Of a stretch of 64,000 nt of DNA, positions 21,277-32,304 are shown piece after piece. The stretch's first letter is position 1, and every line of letters starts with the position of its first letter. A program made the translations under genes and the position numbers. The notes below the pieces were generated by a model, which saw nothing but the letters and a program-made list of their open reading frames with translations, was not told the DNA's origin and did not search any database. This stretch comes from Zantedeschia hybrid cultivar (taxonomy: Eukaryota; Streptophyta; Magnoliopsida; Alismatales; Araceae), in contig JARZZO010000014.1 of assembly GCA_030544215.1 (NCBI GenBank), positions 14,852,234 to 14,916,233 on the forward strand, written 5' to 3'.

Positions 21277-22712
21277 TAGGAGTGCAAAACGGGTAGATCC
21301 GGTAGGGTCCGACCTGGATCCGAGTGAGACCCAGATCCACATTGTCGGATCAGCACCCGGATAAAAAGTAGTGGACACTTGTCATATACGGACCTCCAGA
21401 TTTTATCCGTTTGTGCGCTCACGGATCCGGATGCGGATCTCCTGCACGTCCAACCCTCATTTTTGTGTTCCACTCTTCTGCTCCTCTCACGCACATTCCT
21501 GTGCAGCTCAATCACAGTCACTTTATGAAAGTTGCCTAAAATCCTATAAAATATGAGATTAACAAAAAAAAATCCTGTTTTTAACATTTGTTTATTTTTG
21601 ATATATTTCAACTCAAAAAGAAACATTTTCTAACATCCATTAGTAAGGAAAATAAAAACAGTAACTAGCTTAACATACAAAAGATATATTTCAACACAAA
21701 AAAAAAACATTTTCTAACATCCATTAGTAAGGAAAATAAAAACAGTAACTAGCTTAACATACATTTTTTTTTTCTCCTACTATTACGAACAATGACTAGC
21801 TTCTTAACATACATTTTTTTCTGCTGCTATTACAAACAATGACCAGCTTCATAACATATATTTTTCTAGAAAAGCGGTAAGTAACCAGTCTTACGCATTA
21901 CATACCCCAGAAAAAAAAAATGTATATCCTTAGAACTGAATCAACGAATAGTAACCCAGTGTTGATTTCCTCCTCTTCTTTCTTTCCTTGAACAGGTAAT
22001 TAACCCAGTAGCCCAATTAATGTTGAATTCCTCCTCTTCTTTCCTTCCCTACACAGGTAATGAACCCATGAAACAGTAACAAATCAGACATTTACAATAA
22101 GAAGTTACACGGATAGAACCCTAGATAGAACCCAAATCCCATCAGAAAAAAAAAACGAAAAAAAGGCAAATGGGGACCAAAATCCCCGGAGAAAATCGTA
22201 AAAGTTTTGCAAACATCCTTGAATCTTGAATCGTTCTTTGTTGCAATGAATCCAAATGAAAAGGCAATAAACAAAATGCAAAGAATGAAATTTACCTTTA
22301 CTTTTTCACTTCCGATACTCCTGAACTCAAAATAGAAGTGGGGATCTGCGCAAGAAGGTCCAAACAGTAGATTGAATCGCAAAGATGATGTTGTTGTGAG
22401 ATCGCAAAGATGATGCACGGCATGCCAGCAGACTTGGCACCACGGCGATGGAGGCGTTGCCGCTCGCTGCCGGCGCTGGCAGAGGTGCTGGGCGACGCTG
22501 GGACTAGGGTTTCATCTTTCACAGAGAGATGGGGAAAGTGGAAATGCCACTCCAGTCAAAAACAGGGATCCGACGGAGATCCGCGTCTTTAGAAGCGGGA
22601 AAAAGAACGATGTCCACATTCCTTAATCCGGGTAAGCGAGAGGGTCCGCATCCTAAAAAATAGAATTTGGTCGGGTCGAATACGAATATACCCAACCCGG
22701 TTTGCACCTCCA
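21277..22712. mobile_element. Non-autonomous hAT transposon (1436 bp)
   Basis: Flanked by an exact 8-bp duplication CTCAACCC at 21269-21276 and 22713-22720, the hallmark length for hAT. Terminal inverted repeats: left TAGGAGTGCAAAACGGGT, right (complement) TGGAGGTGCAAACCGGGTT. Subterminal regions hold repeated GGATCCG-type motifs. Inside is an 83-bp tandem duplication (from 21601 and 21684). A GC-rich patch on the - strand around 22400-22530 resembles the first exon of a lost gene. No transposase frame remains, so it is a deletion derivative. Confidence 0.85.
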
Positions 22713-22834
22713 CTCAACCCCTCAGATCAGGACTTCGCAGCAGACCCCCTATAGCTCCGAGTCCAATCCGTTCAGCATCCAATGCAATATGCAAGCAAGA
22801 ACTGACCCAACAGGTGCCGCTTGGAGCTCAGGTG

Positions 22835-23430
22835 TGTTAGAATAGTCCTATATTGAAAAAAGGTCAAAATCAAAAAGTGTTTAGTAGATGGTGCCTACTC
22901 CACTCATCGCCTTACGGTTTTGAGTTGGATGACCCAATAACTTCAACATGATATCAGAACCCATGGTTACAAATCGGGTCGCACACCCCGTATTTGTGGT
23001 CCACGTGACATAACCTAAAATCGGCATGCACGTAAGGAGGCGTGTTAAAATAGTCTTATATTGAAAAAAAGACAAAATCAAAAAGTGTTTAGTACATGGT
23101 GCCTACTCTACTCATCGCCTTAGCGCCACTTTGATTAGAGAATAAGAGAAGAATAAGAGTGAATAAGCAGAGAATAAGCTTAATTTTGCTTTGACAAGCG
23201 GAATGGCTTATACCGGTAAAGAATAACGCATTCGGAGAATAAGGAGAATAAGCCATCCTACCTTAGACCCAAGAATTACTTATTCTTCTTATTCCATCAA
23301 CGGGCCCCACAAAACTATCAAACTGAAACACCCCTTATTCTAGTATAAGCCATTCTATCAATGGGTCCCACGTAATAACTTATTCTGCAAACAATAAGGT
23401 TTTGAGTTGGATGGCCCGATAACTTCAACA
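22835..23430 (+). mobile_element. TRIM element (terminal-repeat retrotransposon in miniature)
   Basis: The 5' LTR at 22835-22948 (114 bp) runs TGTTAGAATAGTCC to CTTCAACA. The 3' LTR at 23043-23430 has the same ends but is interrupted by a MITE. TGATATCAGAACCC at 22949-22962 resembles the initiator-Met tRNA primer site (TGGTATCAGAGC). A purine-rich AAGGAGG precedes the 3' LTR. The 5-bp duplication AGGTG is exact at 22830-22834 and 23431-23435. The internal region is only 94 bp and non-coding, so it depended on another element's proteins. Confidence 0.92.
23124..23397 (+). mobile_element. Tourist-like MITE, copy 2, nested in the TRIM 3' LTR
   Basis: Starts GCGCCACTTTGATTAGAG and ends TATTCTGCAAACA. 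Comparison with the intact TRIM 5' LTR (GCCTTACGGTTTTG) gives the insertion point at CTTA. The flanks TTA and ATA suggest a three-base TWA target, as in PIF/Harbinger Tourist elements. Confidence 0.8.
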
Positions 23431-23435
23431 AGGTG

Positions 23436-25740
23436 GTCTGTCTCACCAACTACATGGACGAACGGGCTGCCTATCCAACTTCATTTCACAGAGATTGAAA
23501 ATTGAGTCTTCGGCCAGAAAGGGAGAATAACCAGAGTCTTCTAAAATCATTAATACCTTCAGCAGAATAAAATGGGCACTCAGATTGGTGCCAATGTTTG
23601 ACAACCCAGTTATCTGTTTGTGATTCCACGTAAAATTGGGAGCTTGGATAACCAGATGCAGCTTTCAATAAGACTGCAGAAATGAACGGGCAAGAAATAT
23701 AAAGAGTCAACAGGTCATAGAGTGTAAGAAAAAATCGAAAGGAATCAGGCTGCTAATTAAGAGCCAGAGAAAGGGGCCAAAAGAACCACAGAAACAAGTG
23801 GAACTAATACAGAGGCAATGCAAAGAAAAGGCAGATCAAAGCCCACAGAATTAAATACCTGACATCAATGGCCTTGTGGAGAACCATGATCACAACTTCC
23901 ATCTTTTGCATCTCCAGATACTGACTGGCAAAAGATTGTGGTCGTGCACTCGCCATATTGGCCTTCCTTCTACATTTGTGAGCTTTGGCTGCAATTAGAA
24001 ACCGATGGAACATATGAGGAATGAAACATCAGACAGTGGGGACTTATGCACATATATCAATATTACTAAGTATTATGTAAATACTTCCAATATTTCTCTA
24101 TGTGTCAATGGAAAACAGATCAAGCAGTGTTGCATGAGACAATATGGAAAAAATATTTTCCCCTGTATGTGATGCATACAAGCAACCATTAATTTTGCAG
24201 CCAGGTCTCTTCCTGGCAGTATCTCTTGTACTGCCAAATTTACACAATAAATGAGGAATCAACTGTGACGCAAAATACAACTTATCTGCTTTCTTCTACC
24301 TTAATGTCTTACATTGTATACATCTCTAAGAAAACATAAAAGGATGGATAATTTGGGAAAGTATTTCTAACATGCAAAGTTGCTACCTAAATAAAAATTG
24401 TAACTTCATATAAAAATGGGAGTATGGAGAATATTTACTAATAAATGTGCAAGGTAGGTTATGCAGTTTTCCTGTACCGGACAAAATAAATTCAAGGATA
24501 ATGTACGACCAAGACAATATAGACAGAACTAGAACAGCTCTCTTCTCTGGCTTTGGAAATAAGTTCTGATATTACACAACAATTAACAGGACTTTCCAAA
24601 TGCTTTTCTTGATCCTTCAAATATCTTTCATTATAGCTTCTTCCTTACATTCAGCTAAAACAGAAAATTCCTGCTTGCAAATGGCATATCTAGTCATTCC
24701 TCAAAGATAGTGACAAAAATCAAATGTAATGTCCAGGCTATCATAAACGAAGGTCAGCTTGGCTCAAGTTCAACAATAGAAACAGCAAAATTGAATAGTT
24801 GAGATTTGGTTGAAAGTTTGCTGTAATAACTAATATATGAGCTCAGATATATTCATGTATTCATATACATATATATACACATAATATGTATGTTTGTATG
24901 TGTAAATGCATATAAGCTTTATTCAGATACTGTTATTCTCTGGAAGATGCTACAACTGTTTAGACACTTGGACCATGTCTTGAACCACATTTTCTTCTCA
25001 ATTTAGCACAGGAAATCACCCTGATTATCAGTTTTCAATTCATGTCACTTGTTACTTCTGGATAGTTGGCAGTTGGAATATAGATCCATCAGAGGAGACA
25101 AGTGTCATGTGTTCAACTTTGTTGACAACAAAAGTACTCCAGTGATCATGCTGAAGTGCTTCTGAAAAAATAAGACAGTGAGTACATGGATAAAACAAAA
25201 AGAACACCTGAACTTTGTTTGCAGATGATGTTGAAAATTGGAATAGATGTCATGCATAAGTTCCTTCTAAATTATTGAATCATTGAAGATGCAACTGTAC
25301 AACTACTACGATACAGTAAACAAGCATTAAAAGGGTCATGATAAGAACTCACCCATTACACACAATCACGGCAATCAGCAGCAAAGTGCAGAAGTTCAGC
25401 ATCTTGCTCTCTGTAGTTGATTTGCAATTTTTCACCCAATGAATGTCACTCTGTCTGCATAAAAAGATGACCAAGTTATTCTACATTGCCGAAAATAATG
25501 CCTCTGATTGGGCACTGTCAGATTTGAGATAACGCCGTAAATACCTCATTCCTTCAATGAGCATGGACAAGCAGATATCTGAAATTCCACTTGCCAATTC
25601 AGCAATCCGCTGCATTCTAAACCCAAGATGGGCTTGACAACTTTCTAGAATAAGCCAGAACATGGCACCAGTGAGTGACAAGGTCCAACAAGCATACTCC
25701 CAAATCTAGTAACAAATAATGTGTGTAAACAGAAATAAGG
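23436..25740. other. Region between the TRIM and the PPR stop codon
   Basis: AT-rich with no conserved frame. The right end must contain the 3' UTR and poly(A) site of the PPR gene (- strand). Short frames at 23804-24013 and 25481-25681 have no recognisable features. Confidence 0.5.
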
Positions 25741-27870
25741 TCACTTGCAGGCAAGGGCATTTATCCTGTGAAGATCATGTTGAAACATTCTAGCACTTAT
25801 TACTGCCCTTACTAATATACTCCAAGTAATGGCAGTTGGAACAATGTTATGGGCCAAGGCATCATTTAAAAACTCCACAGCCTCGGAGGTCCTATTATAG
25901 GAGCATAACCCATTCAAGACAATATTGTAAGAGATAATATCTGGCTTCAACCCAGTTTTTACCATCTCAGACCATATTTTTGATGCCTTTACAGAGTCTC
26001 CAACCCTGTAAAACCCATCCATAAGCGTGTTACATGTTACTAGATTTGGGGCGCAGTTCTTATTTTTCATCTCTGAACAAACAAGCAAAGCTTCATCTAT
26101 TTTTCCATCAGAGCAAAGTCCGTGGATGAGAATGTTGTGTGTAATGATGTCAGCCCCATAGCCCTTATCAAGGACTCGATTCCAAATGTCAAGGGCAGCA
26201 TCCAGTTTCTTATCCTGAGAAAGACCATCCATTAGTGTGCTATATGTAATGACATCTGGTTTCATACCTTTCTCTACCATCTCCTTTGCAAAACAAGCAG
26301 CCTCACTGAATCTCTTCACTTTACATAGACCATTTATAATCGTATTGTAGGTAGCAACAGAAGGAGTGCAGCTGTTGGACACCATCTCATTGAAAATTTG
26401 GATGGAGTCCGAAACTTTAGATTCTTGGCAGAAGCCATTTATTAGTGTATTGTAAATCTGAGTGTTTGGTTTGTGACCACGACTAACCATCTGATCAAAG
26501 ATGCAAACTGCCTCTTCCAATCTTTTGTGTTTGCATAGACCATTTATCAATGAGAAGTATGCAAACAAATCCAAAGTCTTTCCTCTGTAACTTTCTGCAT
26601 CCATCAGAACCTGCAAAGACTTGTTAATGTAACCTTTTTCACACAAACCATGGATAAAAATTCCATATGTGGTAGAATCTGGAAAGTTGGTGCCATCCTC
26701 CTGAAAGCTTTCCCAGACTGAGATTGCTTTCTCCACTAAGTTCTTGGCCAGTAAACCCTTAACGATCACATTATAACTAACAACATTTTGCCTCCCTTTC
26801 CTCCGCATCCAACCCCACAGCTCAAAGCACTCATCAACCCTACCTGCCTTACAGAACACATGGAGCAGAGAATTGCATAGGACATTGTCGGGCTCCAACC
26901 CAGTCTTCAGCATTTCAGAGTACACCCTCAAAGCCTCATCTGCATCCCCTGCCTCACACAGCCCATGAATTAAACTCCCATACATAAACTGATCAGGATG
27001 GCGGCCATTCTTTAACATCCTATCCCACACATCCATCGCCTCTTTAAACCTCCCAAACTTGCACAATCCATTCAACATAACATTGTAGGTTACAATATTC
27101 GGGCAGACTGATGGATCATCTATCATCCTCTCCCAAATCTCTGATCCCTTCCCAAACTTACCCTTTTTGAAAAACCCATCAATCAACGCGTTGTAGCACT
27201 TCACATCAGCCGCAATCCTTCTCGCACACATTTCGTCGAACATCTGGAGAGCACTTGACAAGTTGCCACCTTTCACCATGCCATCAATCACGGTGCCGTA
27301 GGTGACGCAGTTCGGCTGAAGCTCATGCTTTCGGATGACCTCAAGCATCTCCACCGCCCGCCCCAGCTGCCCACGGTCGCAGAGCCCCCTGATCACAATG
27401 TTGTAAGATTCCACGTTGGGCGCGACGGGCGCGGCGCCGGAGCGGAAGTAGGCGAGGAAGGACTCGACCTGCTCCCAGCGCCGGGCTCGGACTAGGGCGT
27501 CGAGGACGGCATTGTGGCAGCGGACACCGACGTCGCAGCGGAGTAGCCCCGGCAGGCACCGGAAGGCCTCGACAGCCTCGTCGGGCATGCCGGCGCGCGA
27601 AAGGGCCTTGAGAACTCCGAGGGCGGCATCCTCGGGCAGCCCAGGGCTGCGAGGAAAGCGGCGGAGCAGGGCGACGAGGCGGGGAACTTGGCGCGGGGCG
27701 GAAGAGCAGAGAGCTCGGAGGAGCGGGAGAAGGAGGGTACGGCGCGGGGTGGTGGACGGGTGGCGGGCAGCGAGCGAGTCGAGGAGGGAGAGGGCGGCGA
27801 TGGGATCCTTCTCGGCCCCCACAGGGTCGTAGGGGTCGCGGCGCCGGTGGCGAGCGCCGCCTCCCGCCAT
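25741..27870 (-). CDS. P-class pentatricopeptide repeat (PPR) protein, intronless
   Basis: A 709-residue protein starting at the ATG at 27870; an open frame continues upstream without an ATG. An Arg-rich N-terminus is consistent with import into mitochondria or plastids. From about residue 85 on there are some 17 tandem 35-residue PPR motifs, typically opening xxTYN and closing with PD or PN (for example VATYNTIINGLCKVK). No E, DYW or SMR domain follows, so it is P class, likely to bind one organellar RNA for stability, processing or translation. The layout resembles Arabidopsis At3g09060 from memory. The 5' end is GC-rich and the rest is not. The gene looks intact; element B sits 687 bp upstream. 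Confidence 0.93.
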   Translation of the reverse strand: MAGGGARHRRRDPYDPVGAEKDPIAALSLLDSLAARHPSTTPRRTLLLPLLRALCSSAPRQVPRLVALLRRFPRSPGLPEDAALGVLKALSRAGMPDEAVEAFRCLPGLLRCDVGVRCHNAVLDALVRARRWEQVESFLAYFRSGAAPVAPNVESYNIVIRGLCDRGQLGRAVEMLEVIRKHELQPNCVTYGTVIDGMVKGGNLSSALQMFDEMCARRIAADVKCYNALIDGFFKKGKFGKGSEIWERMIDDPSVCPNIVTYNVMLNGLCKFGRFKEAMDVWDRMLKNGRHPDQFMYGSLIHGLCEAGDADEALRVYSEMLKTGLEPDNVLCNSLLHVFCKAGRVDECFELWGWMRRKGRQNVVSYNVIVKGLLAKNLVEKAISVWESFQEDGTNFPDSTTYGIFIHGLCEKGYINKSLQVLMDAESYRGKTLDLFAYFSLINGLCKHKRLEEAVCIFDQMVSRGHKPNTQIYNTLINGFCQESKVSDSIQIFNEMVSNSCTPSVATYNTIINGLCKVKRFSEAACFAKEMVEKGMKPDVITYSTLMDGLSQDKKLDAALDIWNRVLDKGYGADIITHNILIHGLCSDGKIDEALLVCSEMKNKNCAPNLVTCNTLMDGFYRVGDSVKASKIWSEMVKTGLKPDIISYNIVLNGLCSYNRTSEAVEFLNDALAHNIVPTAITWSILVRAVISARMFQHDLHRINALACK

Positions 27871-28551
27871 GGGGAGGAGGCGGCTCCCGGCCCCCCTCAC
27901 CACCCCACTCTAAACCCCGACACTTTGTTTTCCAGTTCCTCGGGGAAAACAAGTTGCGTTTGGGAAATGGAACACCAGAATTTTGTGTGACAGTTTTGAG
28001 CAAAAGATCGAAGTTTGTTTAATGTAACATGCGATTTGCGGTGCTCCAAAGTTTACTTGGAAATCAATTTAAAGATCAATTACGAAAACCAGTTTTATGG
28101 AGAGTGGAAACCAGAAAGGCATGTTGTTGTTTATATAAAGAAGCATAAGGGAAAGCCTTTGTTTAAGACTATACAGGTGCTGTAGGTTTATAAGCTAAAT
28201 AAAAAGTAAGCTTGTTTATTTGTAAATAAAGCTTTTTTAACCTCGGATATGTTCGTTTAAGACTGACGAAATTTAAGATTAAGATGTGATTTTAACTTAT
28301 GCATAAAGGTCAAGATCCTGAATTTGACATAAAAGTACATGTTTGCAAAAGTCTTCCGCATAAAATGACGTGGCTTGATTTTGAGTGGATAATAATATGA
28401 AAATTTATTGTAATAATATATTTGATTCATATGTAAATCTTGCAAAATAACAATGTTGTAGAAATTAGTCCAAAGTAAATGCTTGTTTGGATGCGGTCAT
28501 TATATGATTCAAAAATAATATGACGAAATTCAGGAGCTAAACTTTGGTTTA
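27871..28551 (-). promoter_or_regulatory. Upstream region of the PPR gene, cut off by element B
   Basis: This is all the native DNA left between the PPR start codon and the 5' LTR of element B. It is AT-rich away from the first 60 bases. No certain TATA box was picked out. GGATC at 28552-28556 is the target duplication of B. Confidence 0.45.
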
Positions 28552-28556
28552 GGATC

Positions 28557-29435
28557 TGATGAGGCAGAATCCGATTCGGCCCATTTGGAGCAGGCCCAAA
28601 CCCCGTTCAGCCCAACAGCAGCAGTACCAGGCCCTCCGGGAGCCTCCGGCCCATCGGCGGCCCAGCGGCCCTCGGCCCAGTAAGCGGCACCGTCGCTCCC
28701 GGCCCAACAGGCTTCAGCCCGTCAGCGGCCCACCAACCTTCGGCCCGGGAACAGCACGGCAGCCCAAGGCCCAGCAGGCTTCGGCCCCTCAGTGGCCCAA
28801 CCCCCTTCGGCCCGATAGCCGAGTCCGGCCCACTCTGGTGGCGGATCCGGCACTATGGCGGTTTACCAGTAAGCCCAAACATAGTCCTATATCGGCTACC
28901 ACCGTTAACCAACCTCTATCCTCTGCTATAAATACACCGCTATTTATTGCCAAAGGTATGCAACTCTTTGCCTCCGAGACCCTTAAGGACTACGGTCCGA
29001 ATAGCATTAAAGCTACTTCTTGCCTTCTGAATCGAATCATCTTCAGGAGATAAGTTGACCGTCGGAGGGGGTTCCTAAGGGCCAGAGTCCGGGACTCCTG
29101 CTGACCGGTTTCTTCTTCTTTCCCTCCTGCAGGAGCTCGGTTCGAATCATCGCCGACCTTCCCGAGTCGGTCTCGGCCGCCGACCTCGGATTCCTCTCCC
29201 TGGTCTCGACGCCGTGCGACGGCTGCCCCGCAACAGGAGCCTCGGCCCCGACTTCCCGGAGACGAGCCCGCACCGACGAAGCGCCCTTCGGCCTTCAGAC
29301 CCTCGTCTTCGCCTCCGCCCCCTCGGCCTTCCGGATCCCCGTCGGGCCTCAACGACACCGATCCGAACCGGCTTTGGATCCATTTCTCCGGGTTCCAGCC
29401 TCGGAATCCGGTCGTGATAGATCCAGTCTACATCA
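28557..29435 (+). repeat. 5' LTR of element B (879 bp)
   Basis: Starts TGATGAGGCAG, ends CTACATCA. At least ten exact GGCCCA motifs occur in the first 300 bases. A TATA box TATAAATA lies at 28927-28934, so transcription would start near 28960. Confidence 0.93.
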
Positions 29436-29437
29436 CG

Positions 29438-29454
29438 TGGCGCCGTCTGTGGGA
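29438..29454 (+). other. Primer-binding site of element B
   Basis: TGGCGCCGTCTGTGGGA begins two bases after the 5' LTR. It is identical to the site of element C. Confidence 0.8.
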
Positions 29455-29471
29455 AACCAACAAAACAAGTC

Positions 29472-30029
29472 ATGTCTCAGCGACCTGTGACCCGACGATC
29501 CGGGCAAGGCGAAGCAGAAGCGCGGGAGGCCTCGGCGCAGATGCTGCCTTCCGAAGGCGCACCTTCTGCCCTGCCGAGCCTGCCTCTACCGACCATACCG
29601 GAGTCTCTCGGCTCGGAAGACCGAGTGGGGGTGCTCCAGCAGCAAGTGGCCACGCTGGCCGCTGCCGTCACGTCCCTAGCGCCTCTCCAGGAGATGGTAT
29701 CCGCCATCGCCCAGCGCATAGGGCTGATGGGACAGCCTCCTCAGCAGGCGCCGCTCCCCCCGCTCTGCCCAGTACAAGATGTCCGGTTCCGGCCGGCGCC
29801 TACGCCGGTTCCTCTCAACGAGGCCGCGGAGACGCACAGCGAGCCCTCAACGCTACCTGTCCGAACTCCTCGCACTGGTCGCCTGACGGAGCAGGATTAT
29901 GCTTCGTCAGAGTACCGTCCGGCCCGAACCGGAGGGCAATCCGTCGCCACCTCGACCGCCCCGGACCTGGACCAGCGGCTGACGGCGCATCGTGGACGGA
30001 AGAGTGCCAAGCAGCCTTCGACCAGCTGA
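29472..30029 (+). pseudogene. gag: N-terminal gag fragment of element B
   Basis: The ATG at 29472 opens a frame that matches the first about 170 residues of the element C Gag (for example SGQGEAEAREASAQMLPSEG). Homology stops abruptly after DLDQRLTA near 29988. The remaining codons to the stop at 30027-30029 are out-of-frame pol sequence. The Gag core and zinc knuckle are missing, so it cannot form particles. Confidence 0.85.
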
Positions 30030-32248
30030 AGGCCTACCTCGCCAAAGTCCCCATCTTATCCAAGCCCGTTCCCGGGGAACCCCTGAGCTTATACCTTGCG
30101 GTCTCCGAGACGGCTCTCAGTGCCGTCCTCATCCGAGAGCAAGAAGGCATACAGAAGCCGGTTTATTATACCAGCCGAGCCCTTCAAGGGGCAGAACTCC
30201 GGTACCTTGCCCTAGAGAAGTTGGCTCTGGCCCTTGTCTCGACCGCAAGGAGGCTCCGGCCCTATTTTCTGGCCCATTCCGTGAAGGTCCTCACCGACCA
30301 GCCCCTGAGACAAGTCCTCTCCCGGCCAGAGGTGTCCGGCAGGCTGGCAAAATGGGCAATCGAGCTAGGAGAGTTCGATATCTCCTACGCTCCTCGAGTA
30401 GCTATAAAGGCCCAGGCGTTGGCAGATTTCATCGCCGAACTTACCCCTGGCGCCTCCGAGGCGCCTCAGCCAGTGCCAAACGCGACCGAAGCCGAGGCTA
30501 CTTCGGCTCCCGTACCGGCCGACGAATGGCGACTCTTCGTAGACGGCTCCGCATGCTCCACGGGCAGCGGCGCCGGATGGATCCTGGCGTCGCCCGAAGG
30601 GGTCGTCACGGAGTACGCCCTGTGCTTCTCCTTCCCAGCTACCAACAATGCCGCCGAGTATGAAGCTCTCATCTCCGGCCTCCGGGCCGCAAAGAAGCTC
30701 GGCGTCCAGAACCTGAAGGCCTTCAGCAATTCCCAGCTGATCGCCAGCCACATCTCCGGGGAGTACGAGGCTCGGGACGCAATGATGGCTTCTTATCTCC
30801 AAGTGACTCGCAAAATCCTCGCCCAATTCGACTCTTATGAAGTCGTGAGGATCCCAAGAGCCGAGAATGCCCGAGCCGATGCACTTTTCCGGCTGGCGTC
30901 AACCCAAGACGGGGGGGGAGGCCGAATGATCCTCGTCGAAGAGCTCGCCGAACCAAGCCTCGGCGAAACCGAGGCCATGCTAGTCGCTGAGGCCGAGGCC
31001 GAGGCCGAGACATGGATGACCCCCCTCGTCGCTTTCCTTCTCCAAGGAGAAGTCCCGCCAGATCCGAAGGAGGCAAAGCGCATTCGACAGCGCTCATCCC
31101 ACTTTCTTCTTCTGGACGGGGCCCTGTACAAGAAATCCTTCGGCCGACCACTGCTGCGGTGCCTCGGCCCAGCTGAAGCCGACTACGCCGCGAAAGAAGT
31201 CCATGAAGGGGTATGCGGAGCGCATGCGGGAGGAAGGGCCTTGGCTTACAAGCTTCTAAGACAAGGCTACTGGTGGCCATCACTCCGAGAGGACGCCTTA
31301 GCCCTCGTCCGGCGATGTGACCAGTGCCAGAGGTATAGCTCCCTTATCCACCAGGCAGGCGCCCTTCTGACCCCCTTATCCGACCCCTGGCCTTTCGCCC
31401 AGTGGGGACTTGACCTCCTGGGCCCTTTTCCCGTTGCCTCCGGCCAAAGAAAATTCCTCATCGTGGCAGTAGATTATTTCACTAAGTGGGTCGAGGCCGA
31501 ACCCCTCGCGGCAATAACCGATAGCAATGCTTGGAACTTCGTCTGGAAGTCCATCATTTGCCGGTTCGGCATCCCTCGGGCCATCATTTCTGACAATGGG
31601 AAGCAGTTCGACAGCCGGCGGTTCAGCGACAACTGCGCCAGCTTCGGCATACTCCACAAATTTACTTCGGTGGCGCATCCTCAAACAAACGGCCAAGTCG
31701 AAGTCGTTAACCGAAGCCTCCTACAGGGATTGAAAACCCGCCTCGGCGAAGCTAAGGGCCGATGGGTGGAGGAGCTGCCAAGTGTTCTGTGGGCTTATCG
31801 GACGACAAGCACCACCCCCACCGGCGAAACTCCCTTTCGCATGGCCTATGGCGTAGAGGCCGTTATTCCGGTGGAGATCGGCCTTCCCTCTCCCAGGGTC
31901 ATTGCTTACGATCCGAAGGCCAACAATGAAGGACTGAAAGACCACCTGGACCTCATTGAAGAGACCCGAGACAGGGCTCGCGTCCGGCTGGCCGCTTATC
32001 AACAGCGCATGGCGAAGTACCACAACGCTCGAGTAAAGCCCCGATGCTTTGAAGTAGGGAGCCTCGTGTTGAGGAATGCTCATGCTTCCAAACCAGCCGA
32101 AGCCTCAGGAAAACTTGTCCCCAACTGGGAGGGGCCCTATCGAGTCAGGGAGGTGATCAGGCGTGGAGCTTATCGGTTGGAGACCCTTTCGGGCCAGCCT
32201 CTCCCTCGCACCTGGAATGTTGAGCGCCTTCGGCGTTATTATGTGTAA
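29990..32248 (+). pseudogene. pol: pol remnant of element B: RNase H, second RNase H, integrase
   Basis: An open frame starting at the deletion junction, about 752 residues, with no start codon of its own. First RNase H-like domain at about 30060-30440, ending in a VLTDQPL motif. Second, archaeal-type RNase H at about 30525-30890: FVDGSA and NNAAEYEAL hold the first D and the E, but the expected central SDSQ reads SNSQ (codon 30728-30730), so a catalytic Asp is replaced by Asn. Integrase follows: HHCC zinc finger (HEGVCGAH ... CDQC), catalytic core with D, D and E (GLDLLGP, SDNGKQF, NGQVEVVN) and a C-terminal WEGPYRV motif. Protease and RT are deleted. Confidence 0.88.
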
Positions 32249-32304
32249 GTCACTTTTCCCCAGGCTTACAGCCGAAGAGTATGAATAAAGACTTCTTTTA
32301 TCGA

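Noticed and set aside
27341..28003. 220-residue Pro/Arg-rich frame and + strand frames at the 5' end of the PPR gene
   Set aside because: Overlaps of the GC-rich PPR N-terminus; the PPR frame carries the repeat motifs.
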